From assembly GCA_963556195.1 (NCBI GenBank), contig OY744525.1, positions 22,836,218-22,900,217 of the forward strand: a stretch of DNA of 64,000 bases, given 5' to 3'. Below, piece by piece: positions 55,723 to 64,000 of this stretch (its first letter is position 1; each line of letters starts with the position of its first letter). Under the pieces are notes generated by a model. That model was not told the origin of the DNA, searched no databases, and was given only the letters and a program-made list of their open reading frames with translations. The stretch comes from Sepiola atlantica (lineage: Eukaryota; Mollusca; Cephalopoda; Sepiida; Sepiolidae). The translations under genes and the position numbers were made by a program.

Positions 55723-55776
55723 CCACAATCAGACAACGGCGTGGATGTAGATCTCTCTCTTTCTCTCTCTCTCTTG

Positions 55777-55807
<31 letters not shown>

Positions 55808-55828
55808 TTTTTTTAATTTTTATTTTTT

Positions 55829-56108
55829 GAATGTGAGATAATATATATAATTATTTCCACAATCAGACAACGCCGCAGCCCACAACCTACGAACGGAACA
55901 AACCGGAAGTACTCTGCCACTGAGCTACCTTGAGGTAGCTCAGTTGCAGAGTACTCGCTTGGCATGCAAGTGACTCGGGTTTCGAATCCTGAGTTTGAAT
56001 GTGTTCTACTGATGAGCCCAAAGGACAGCTTCCGGTTTGTTTCTTTCGTAGGTTGTGGGCTGCGGCGTTGTCTGATTGTGGAAATAATTATATATATTAT
56101 CTCACATT
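55829..56108. repeat. Inverted repeat enclosing a tRNA-Ala-like head
   Basis: Arms 'aatgtgagataatatata', 'cacaatcagacaacgccgca', 'gcccacaacctacgaa' (55829-55914) are inverted at 56016-56108. Between them on the plus strand (55932-55998) lies AGCTCAGTTGCAGAG (box A), CTCGCTTGGCATGCAAG (an Ala-type anticodon arm with GGC) and GGGTTTCGAATCC (box B with one extra T). Confidence 0.7.
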
Positions 56109-56419
56109 AAAAAAAAAATGTTTAAATAAAAAATATATATATATATAAGAGATATATATACACACCTCCACGCCGTTACCTGAAAGTCTTTTTACTTTCA
56201 TTTTTGTTTTGCTTTTCTTTTTTTTTTTAACCATGTCGGTTTTTTAACAAATTATTATTTTTTGATAGTTAAATGTAATTATTATGATATTGTTTGGTCA
56301 TTAACATATTACTTAAACCAAATTGTTATAAAACTACAGGATGGTCGCTAGAACAGCAGGAAATTTGTCAAACGGTAATTTCTTTTCACAAAGAATAACT
56401 TTTCTAAACTCTTACAAAG

Positions 56420-57230
56420 ACTAATATCATGATACACTCACAGATGCTCAAAATGTCGTCTGTGCACTTCATAGCAGCGTCTTAACCTAGAAATCCAAAC
56501 TCACGTGGCGTATTGAAGTTATCATTCCAAGCTTTTGCCAAGCACGTTTTCAAATCATCAATAAAGTCTATGTTGTGTAGATATTTCTGAGTTTCTGATG
56601 ATAAGCCCCAAACACAGTAATCCATGACATGCAATTTTGTTTTTTTTTAGGGCTTAAGTAGCTGATAAAGCTTTCACGAATCTCATATAGCGTCTGCCTA
56701 CTCCATTTGAGATGCGACTGTTTTTCAATAATTGTTGTGGTCAGAACATGTAGATTGCGCAGTTTGCCATCTTAAAACAGAGTAGATCGGATGATGGCTG
56801 TTTCTTGCATTGCTCGTCTTTTCAGCCAGAGTAAGCGTAAACTCTGAAATTCATTCCTTATGGAGCTGTTTACTTCTTGGATAGCATTTTTAAAGATGTG
56901 CTATTGCTCATTTGGTGTTAGAGCTACGATTTGGAAAGTTCATGTCTATTGGAATGGGTTTTTTTTATTTCGATTTGGAAATACACAGCGACAGTCTAAT
57001 CTTATCGATGGTTGGGACTTATTGTTGCAGTCAAAGTTTAGCATGAACGAGCATATATGATCCAAACCATTTCAACACCTTTAAAACATGAGTCATCTTA
57101 CACAACTGAACCATTTTGACTGAACCGGTCAATTTGGTTGGTTGAGCAGCTATCATTTGAAGACTGTGTGCTGTCGGTGTTGCCGGAAGTTCATGTTTGT
57201 ACTCATCAAAGAAATTAATCATTCGATCAT
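56420..57230 (-). pseudogene. Possible DDE transposase remnant
   Basis: Minus strand frames give a DYCVWGLSSE-like block, then FIDDLKTCLAKAWND. That resembles the end of Tc1/mariner-type (DDE_3) transposases, where D-Y-x-x-WG is followed by a helix with 'LK..I...W'. Everything is broken by stops and the upstream part is not recognised. Weak call. Confidence 0.3.
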
Positions 57231-57289
57231 CGACTACCTAACTCAAATGGGTCAACGACATCATGGGATGATTCATCGCATTCCCCTGC

Positions 57290-57900
57290 ACAAGCATTCA
57301 AGCCAGTAGCCACGAGGGAACAAGGTGCACCACAAGTCCTAAGATGGAGTACTGTTGTCACATCTTGGGAAGTGCTGACCAGAGTACTCTTTCCTGCCTT
57401 GACAAAGTATAAAATCGACTTCGAAATCTAGTGAGGAGTTGATCTCTTCTCTTCCCTACAGCTTTCTCACAGAAGGGAGGTTGCTAGTCTTTCTCTACTC
57501 TATCGTTATTTTCATGGCAGATGCTCGGCTCAGCTCAAATCTATGGCTTCCATCCTGTAAAACATTTACAACAAGAACTCGTCTAGCTACAACCACTGCA
57601 AATAATTTTCCTTTCTCCCTCTGTGTAACTAAAACTAAACAGAGCTTCAACGAGCAAAGTTTCTTTCCAACAATACCATGGGACTGCTTCCCAGCTGACT
57701 ACAACATGGTCATTTTCAAGTCCAATGTTAACAAATTCTTGTTGAGCCGTCATCTTAAATAATCTAATTTCTGGCCAGTCGCAACAATTGTTACCAATCC
57801 TTCCATTGTTGTTTCACTGTCCTACTGACAAATTGATTAATCCTTATCCTCGAGTGGCTTATGGGCCTTCATAAGTGGTGGCTCGTTAGTATATAAGCAT
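57290..57900 (+). pseudogene. LINE RT C-terminal fragment and 3' UTR
   Basis: Broken plus-strand frames match the LINE C-terminus at 32.9-33.3 kb in opposite orientation: KMEYCCHILGSADQSTLSCL, then LDKV, NRLRNLV and a C-terminal ADYNMVIFKSNVNKFLLSRH. The 3' end 'cataagtggtggctcgttag' resembles fragments at 58.2, 60.85 and 0.75 kb. Confidence 0.72.
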
Positions 57901-58109
57901 TTTTAAAAAATACCTTTAAAGTGTGGAATTCTATTCATACAGCTTTCCTGTTAAAGTTGAAAAAAAAACCCTCCAGATATGGCTACAATAGGTATAATAA
58001 AAGCATAAACCAATTCAATGACAATATTATATAAATTTTGGTATGTGCATATGTTTATATATTTGCATCTACATGATTCACTCCTAAACTAATTAGCCGA
58101 TCATTATAA

Positions 58110-58215
58110 ATTTAGCCATCATTACCAATCCTCAGAGTGTTGTCTCACCACCCAAGTGACAAACCCATTAACCCTTATCCTCGTGTGGCTTTTAGGCCTT
58201 GATAAGTGGTGACTC
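58110..58215 (+). repeat. LINE 3' UTR fragment
   Basis: 'taccaatcctcagagtg' to 'gataagtggtgactcatg' matches the 3' end region of the LINE at 57.8 kb. A further copy is at 60.80-60.89 kb, inside a SINE. Confidence 0.6.
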
Positions 58216-58374
58216 ATGAAAAAGAAATTAAAGCAAAAAAACATCTTGAAGAGTACCATAGAAATCGTCCTTGATTGCAAAGTCAGTGTTCAATGTGAGT
58301 TAGGGTTAGGGTTACCACGATTTTATTTATCTTTAAAATTTTACAAAATGTTCACAGTATAGTAAATTTTCTTC

Positions 58375-58640
58375 ATAAAATAAGATGTGGCACAAGGCCA
58401 AAATTGGATGGGATGGGGGCGGCTCTCTTCCTCTTGGTCTATTCTCTGGACTAGTTTCAGTCACTGAAATACCACATTCTCTCTATGGGTAAAACAGACT
58501 AAACATAATCCCCAATGCTTTCACGTTTTTTATTTACAAAAAATATACGTACAAATTCATCAGTAGAGGGTTCCGGGTGGTAAAAAAGAACAAAGATTGC
58601 TGAAAAATAAAATGCTAAGTGTAATGGTTAGTAGGACCCC
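58375..58640 (-). repeat. L1/Tx1-like LINE 3' UTR fragment
   Basis: 'aagatgtggcacaaggccaa' and 'gaaataccacattctc' resemble the 3' UTR of the 33.6-37.0 kb LINE ('aaaatgtggcacaacgccga', 'aaaataccgcattt'). Confidence 0.5.
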
Positions 58641-58999
58641 TCCCAAATCTATCTAGGTATGAGCTGCTCACTGTTTTCCGGGTTGTTTCAAGAGCCGAAA
58701 ACAAGCAAGACAGTTTCTAAGTGGGGGGAAAAGAGGGGAGGTGCGGGACACATTTGTACCACTAGAGACATTGCTAACTGGGATGGTGTCAATACCATGA
58801 TGACTGACGGTGATGTGCCCTTCCGGTGGATTCGAACAAGGCATTCAAATATCAGATTATATTCGAAGATAGTGGCATTGGCATTAGCATTCAGAGTGGT
58901 GATGACACCGTAATGGTTGGGATTATCGGTTACTTTATTACGGAAAAATGGTACGATGTGGAAGTGTCTGGAACCGTAATAACTTTGTGTGGCCTGAAT

Positions 59000-60060
59000 T
59001 AGGAAGTCTCACCAGAAAGACACAACAATTTGATGCCATACTTGTGAAGAGCTTCAGTTTCTAGAGAGAGAGAATTAGTGTTAGGATCAGTTCGAATGTT
59101 CCAATACGCAATTTAGTTGATATTATTACGAGAAAGAAGACCAGTTTGCCTACTTATCACCTGCTAACTGGAGGAAAACAAGGTGTATAGGATAGCACGG
59201 AGACTATAGCATGTACCATATGATCATTTAGTTGCAAATTCATTGGAGTGTCATGGGATGATACAAGAATCCACGAAAATAGTTCCTGTCCATATTCATA
59301 AGTCATTATACATAACCGACGGCCCATTGCGAACCTCTGGAACTCTTGTAGTAACCAAAGAAGAGCAGTAAACCATTTTGAGAGTGCGGCAAAACTTTAC
59401 CTTCCGTAATCAGTGCTGCGTCAAGAAAACATGTCTAAATATTTGCATATGTTAGCTCATCTTAGGATTTTGTATTGAACTACTGACGACAGACCGCTAT
59501 CCTTATATTCCCAGCAGTGGTTTGATAATGATGTACTATATCGTTTTTTTTTGTTGTTTTGTTAGTAAATTATAATATCTTTTCAAATCTTGTGTGGTTT
59601 CTCCTATATAATCTTTTTTGTTATTCGGGTTTCCCTTCTGAAACAATCGCATGCTTTAATAGTATCGAAAAATAAAAATAAATGTATCTTCTTACATCGT
59701 ACATTTTTATCCATCAATATCTTAAAAATGTCTGTAATGTTGCCTTAACGTACGCAGAAATGTACACCGACATATCAAACGATGAAATCCATATCATTAA
59801 AAAGTGTAGAAAAGCAATAATGATCAATAATAAGGACAGAAATGACGAATTCTTTTGATGTTGCGATGGGGTCCCTAGACTTTGCAGCAGCACCAGACCT
59901 TGTAAGCCTGTACACCCTGAAAAATATATTTGAAAACTGTGATATCGGCCTATGATGGATTGGCTATGATAAAGGACTCAAAAGGGGTCAAGGATGAAAA
60001 CTTGAAAAAAATTTATATAGAAAGAAATAAAAAAAATTAGCAGAGGATCAGCCCGACCTG
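59000..60060. other. No recognised gene
   Basis: No supported feature. Confidence 0.45.
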
Positions 60061-60069
60061 AAAACAAAA

Positions 60070-60200
60070 CTAACCTGTACAACCTATCAGCACTCCAAAA
60101 CAGATTAAGTCACCTCAGGTGATATGCAATAACCCCCTCTTACCAAAAAGAAGAGATGATGCCTAAAAGGATGGCTTCCTTCTAGTCTGTAGTAATGCTA
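60070..60200 (-). repeat. Body fragment related to the U2-headed SINE
   Basis: 'atatgcaataaccccctctt', 'aagaagagatgatgcctaaa' and 'aggatggcttcct' keep the order of the 14.7-kb body. Strongly diverged. Confidence 0.35.
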
Positions 60201-60461
60201 AGGTGACTTCAGGAGATCACACAAGAAAGGTGCTTGCTTGCCTGTAATATATTAAATTAGTAGAAAATGTTTTTGGAAGGTTAGGTGGTTAGGTAGTGTG
60301 ATTAACAGGGATTGACCCCAAGATCAGCAAATTACATATTCGTGGATTTAGTCACATGATATAAAGGAATTTGAAAAGATTCTATTGCCTTTTAGAACTT
60401 CAAATTATTATGTGTATTATTTGGATAATTCAAACTCTTGTTCTCATCTTGCATATTATTT

Positions 60462-60508
60462 TCGCAACATTTCGACCGATGTGACCTTTGACCATCGTCA
60501 GGTGCATC
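60462..60508 (-). ncRNA. Hammerhead-like hairpin, degenerate
   Basis: Minus strand: CTGACGA (60501-60495), extra T, GGTC/GGTC wobble stem, GAAATG. Inverted relative to the copy at 60.92 kb and flanking the SINE on the other side. Confidence 0.4.
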
Positions 60509-60574
60509 TTGTTGAACTCGGGAATCTATACAGAATTTCAGACTAGAGCCTCTGTTCTCTTTCTTTTATGCGTG

Positions 60575-61047
60575 AATATGGTCCATATGGACACATGGCG
60601 CAATGGATAAAGATGCTTAGTAAAAATCAGTTTAAAGTGACAGTCTTCCGAAGGTTGAAAGTCTAATCCTCACTACAGGCAATACTAAGAATAAAATAAA
60701 TATTACTTAAGACTTCTACCTGATCGTGGCTGACGGAACGAGAACAATCTACCCCCTGTTGATTAAAAAAAAGGGTTCAGTTTGAAATTCCATATAACCA
60801 TCATTACCAATCCTCACAGTGGTGTCTCATCGTCCATCTGACATTCATTAACCCTTGTCCACAGTTTCCAAGCACTGACTTGTTAGTGCATAAAAAAGAT
60901 ATTCCCTAGTTCAACAAATGCACCTAAAGAAGGTTGGAGATTACATCGGCCGAAACGTTGTGAGAATAACATCCAAGATGAGAACAGTAGTTTGAGTAAT
61001 CCATATAATCCAATTTATCAATCCTCATCTAAAAAATTCCAAAACTT
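60575..61047 (+). repeat. tRNA-Arg-like SINE with hammerhead-like tail
   Basis: Head 'ggacacatggcgcaatggat' and a box B-like AGTCTAATCC near 60660. The body has 'atcgtggctgacggaacgag'. A LINE 3' scrap (about 60800-60890) interrupts it. The tail at 60919-60970 has CTAAAGA (core G5 changed to A), a GGTTG/CGGCC stem and GAAACG, ending in 'atcctcatctaaaaaattcc'. Same layout as the 51.5-kb copy. Confidence 0.72.
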
Positions 61048-61049
61048 AA

Positions 61050-61890
61050 AGAAACTAGACATCATGAAACTTATGGATAGATAGAGGCTTTCGACTCCTC
61101 ATGTCTATCACCAGAAGTACTCATAGTTAGAAAAAAAGGGATCCGATTTGATAAGTCAATAAGTATGTTTAGATTTATGTTGTATCGTACTGTTGGATAA
61201 TAGCCCTGTGGGAACGGATGCATCTTGAGGCGGGCGTATCTGTTGGAAATCATTGGTTTGGCTTGCACGATTTAGTGTGGGTGGACCCGTACAGTCGAGT
61301 GCAGGATAGGACTGAGCTCACAGACGTGACAGGCCACCATTTTGATGAGACCTTTTAGGTCGGGGATTCAAAGGAGTCAGGCTGTGATGAATGCACCTGC
61401 GCATAGGGGTTCTGTGACGTCACGGGCTTTTGCGTGGGAAGCAGAGTTTGTGCCAGTCTGGGTTTTGGAGGCGAGCCTATCGGATGTGTTTCACGACGTA
61501 GTCTGCAAAATGATTAGGGGAATTAATTCCCTAAGAAAATACAGGCGAAAGATCTCTTTTTCCCCCTTCACGAATGGCTAAGGACTTAATTGATAAGTAA
61601 CTACGATAAAGTAGTAATTTGGTCTCTCTCTCTCGACGTTGGTGAATATCTCCAAGCCGATAGATAACTAACGCCTGAAATAAAACAGAACTTAAGTTTA
61701 AAAGATTGTTTGTCTTCTGAGTCGGTCATGGAGCTTTTGTGTTGCAGCAGCATAGTTCACGGCAGAAAAGAAAGAAGAAATCAACCACTAGACGATGCAC
61801 CCCTCCACGCGGCGAGGAGAGATTGAGGGTGCAAGAAATTTAAAGGTATGCAAATTATATGATTTATAGTGTTAAAAATGATGAGTGATT
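61050..61890. other. No recognised gene
   Basis: Somewhat higher GC around 61200-61600; the 79-codon frame at 61342 has no motif. Confidence 0.4.
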
Positions 61891-61970
61891 AAACGAGAAC
61901 TGCCACGACCCGTTCCGGGACGAGTATACAAAACGAGAACTGTCACGGCCTATTCCCGGGATGGCTATGT
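61891..61970 (+). repeat. ~39-bp tandem duplication
   Basis: 'aacgagaactgccacgaccc' recurs as 'aacgagaactgtcacggcct' about 40 bp on, each followed by 'cccggga' or 'ccgggac'. Confidence 0.75.
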
Positions 61971-62221
61971 AACAGTACGTCAAGAGTTAATAGAATAAAT
62001 ACTCTCAAACACAAGGTTAGCAAATAAACTATATATCTTTACACATAACATAACCAATACAAATGCAGTCTATTTATAGTCCTTTTCAGACTTGGTTTAT
62101 TGTTGCATGAAGGGGTGTCTTTATTTTCCTTCGTTTATATGTGAATATTGTTCCAGCTACCGACAGTGTTTTCCTTTTAAATATACCAGTTGTCACAATA
62201 TTATTCTTAGGTGAATGTATG

Positions 62222-62640
62222 TTTATTTACTCCTCTCCAGGAGTTAGGCTCAAGGCCAATTATCTTACTCCCACAAGTAAGATGTGACCCAAGGTCGGGT
62301 CGGGAAAGTGGGGTTTGAAAAGCCAGCGCCCGAGAAAGTGAGCACTCTGGCCATTTAAAAATTGCCTGGGCAGCCCCGTCGGCATTCCCCGGTAGAGGCG
62401 CCTCAGACAGTAAGCAATAAACTTACTCCTCCCCAAAGAGGGGAGGCAAAGCCTGGGAGGGTGCACCTGCTAGAACTGCACAGGGCAGAACAACCGCACC
62501 TCCTAGAACTGCACAGGGCAGAACAACCGACAGACCGGTGGAATCAAGTCCCAAAGGGCAAGACGAGACTGACATAGGTTGAACCGACAGACCGGCAGAA
62601 TCAAGTCCCAAAGGACAAGACGAGACCTGACATAGGTTAC
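62222..62640 (-). repeat. U2-headed SINE-like repeat with duplicated head
   Basis: Body matches 14.65-14.92 kb closely on the minus strand. Upstream the head, ending in TCTCGTCTTGCCCTTTGGGA, is present twice (about 62500-62640). It is a diverged form of the TCTCTTGCCTTTTGGCTAAG head at 14.97 kb. Confidence 0.7.
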
Positions 62641-63015
62641 TAGGTGAATGTATGTACTTGGTCATTAGGGACCAAAGCTGAGCAGAGCGTCTAAAGGATT
62701 CACCGGGTGATGGGTACTTAAAGATCGGTTATAAGGATAAGATTCAATCACGGATATATATATGTGTGTATATGGGTGCTGATGTAAATGTTTGAATATA
62801 TGTATATACACATGTGTATATGTGAGTAGATATGAAGGTGTGTGTGTGTGTATGTATAGATATGTGATTGTGTTTCTGAGGATGTATGCCTTGCTACCTT
62901 CACCACTCTCTCCCTCTCCCCTCCAACCCAAACGGCATGTGAGCATTAATCTGCTCATTGTTTTTAGTAAATGTGTAATGGTCGGATAATGTTTGACGTT
63001 GAATAAAGTCGCAGT

Positions 63016-63074
63016 TGAAACATGTATGCACATATGTAGCCAATAATGTTTGTATAAATAAACAAATTATACTA
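63016..63074 (+). repeat. Family D hammerhead-like element, 3' part only
   Basis: TTGAAACATGTATGCACATA followed by 'tgtagccaataatgtttgta' and a TA run matches the right arm at 23.82-23.88 kb. The core hairpin upstream is lost. Confidence 0.65.
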
Positions 63075-63441
63075 TATATATATATCTATAATTATTCAAA
63101 GCTCTCGCTAGAGTGAGCACTTTAAGTTAACAACAAGCCATTATTTACAGCGTAATGCAATACTCTAGGCCACATCTATTGAGTTCTCTTGACGGCTTGC
63201 TGATATGGCTGCTAAATTTGACATTTAGACGTTAATTTACTCTCCCATTTCTACGGCAATGTGTGGTGAACACATCGGTAGGCGCTCCGACTACTGAGTC
63301 AAATATGACTTTTGTATTGGGGTTCAAACCGTGTGACTGGCACGGATTGTCTCCCCCCCCCCCCGCATACTGATGATTGTAGGTTTGCCATGAAACCCGT
63401 GTGTATATGGGTTAATTTGAAAATATTAATCATAAATAATT

Positions 63442-63466
63442 TTATATATATATATATATATATATT
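63442..63466. repeat. (TA)n microsatellite
   Basis: Lies 20 bp 3' of the hammerhead at 63487-63554 (minus strand). Confidence 0.95.
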
Positions 63467-63486
63467 ATTCAGTACAGAAAATCAGT

Positions 63487-63554
63487 ACAACATCAGTACC
63501 ATTGGTTTCAAGCTCAGAAGGTGTTAACCTCCCGGCTATCTTCAGCTTTGTTGA
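63487..63554 (-). ncRNA. Type I hammerhead ribozyme, family B copy 2
   Basis: Minus strand: CAAC, internal loop, AG, core CTGAAGA (63545-63539), stem II AGC...GCT with an inner AGGT/ACCT helix, core GAAA (63509-63506), stem III ACC/GGT with AAT loop, cleavage base A (63497), then CT, internal loop, GTTG pairing with CAAC. All core bases present; the base pair next to GAAA in stem II is a T-T mismatch, which may weaken it. Confidence 0.75.
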
Positions 63555-63883
63555 CACTTAATTGAGAAAATGGAGGATCTCGCATAAACCACGATTGGAT
63601 ACGTTATTTGCTTTGAAGGGTTAAATTATTATCGTCTTAATTATGTGTTATGGAAAGATATGTGGGATTAAAAAATGTTAATAAAGTCAAAAATAAGGGC
63701 CGGGGGGGTTAGGAGAAGCAATAATTCGGAATAAAAATGAAAAAATTGAGATTTAAAATTAAAAATATTATTTTAAATATTTAAAAAAAAAATTTATTTT
63801 GAATATTAAAAAATATTTAAAAAATTTAAAATAAACTTTTTAATCTCGCATAACTTTCTTTAACATATAATTTCTACCAAGTG

Positions 63884-63938
63884 ACAACAAAGCTGAAGAT
63901 AGCCTTCTGAGCTTGAAACCAATGGTCCTGATATTGCA
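63884..63938 (+). ncRNA. Type I hammerhead ribozyme, family B copy 3
   Basis: Plus strand: CAAC (63885-63888), AAAG, core CTGAAGA (63893-63899), stem II AGC/GCT, core GAAA (63915-63918), stem III ACC/GGT with AAT loop, cleavage base C (63927), then CTGATATTG. Stem I is weakened (GTTG has become ATTG). It is inverted relative to the copy at 63.5 kb. Confidence 0.7.
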
Positions 63939-64000
63939 CTGATTTTCTGTATCAAATAATAAATAAATATTACGCTCTTAATTTTGATTTTCTCAATTAA

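Overview
This window looks like a repeat-dense, gene-free stretch of a metazoan nuclear genome, most probably a mollusc and likely a cephalopod. The evidence is high AT content, dozens of (TA)n microsatellites, decayed non-LTR, Ty3/gypsy, mariner and hAT elements, tRNA-Arg-like SINEs of the kind known from octopus, and an RTE-type LINE 3' tail with an (ATC)n run and a terminal sequence I associate with squid and octopus DNA. I find no intact host protein-coding gene, no rRNA and no functional tRNA. Almost every open frame is a transposon remnant or a by-product of a simple repeat.

Layout. 0-4 kb: a U2-snRNA-headed SINE copy, a tRNA SINE and LINE scraps. 4-6.5 kb: a broken Ty3/gypsy element with a large internal deletion, a second element's solo LTR inside its integrase, and one LTR of its own. 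7-10 kb: a decayed satellite interrupted by three palindromic elements and a LINE 3' end. 11-12.6 kb: an ~86-bp satellite. 13-21 kb: RTE LINE, U2-headed SINE, hammerhead-like palindrome, RTE LINE split by a hAT element, mariner pseudogene and a 24-bp minisatellite. 22-31 kb: TA tracts with palindromic hammerhead-like elements, foldbacks, a possible Penelope-like fragment, a 29-bp minisatellite and a solo LTR. 31-37 kb: LINE fragments and a 3.4-kb L1/Tx1-like element with a target-site duplication and its reverse transcriptase deleted. 39-42 kb: a mariner-type MITE inside a TA tract, then a tandem hammerhead ribozyme/tRNA-like unit resembling a retrozyme. 42.5-46.4 kb: 53 copies of a 73-bp satellite with higher-order structure. 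47-64 kb: more LINEs, SINEs, a solo LTR, foldbacks and two more hammerhead ribozymes.

The most interesting theme is self-cleaving RNA. At least five sites fold by eye into type I hammerhead ribozymes with the conserved CTGANGA and GAAA cores, short stem III and matching stem I. About a dozen more sites carry degenerate hammerhead-like hairpins. They lie in repeats with tRNA-like promoter heads, often next to (TA)n tracts and often as head-to-head palindromes. A second theme is a dispersed repeat whose 5' end derives from the 5' domain of U2 snRNA. All calls come from reading the sequence; no database search or folding program was run.
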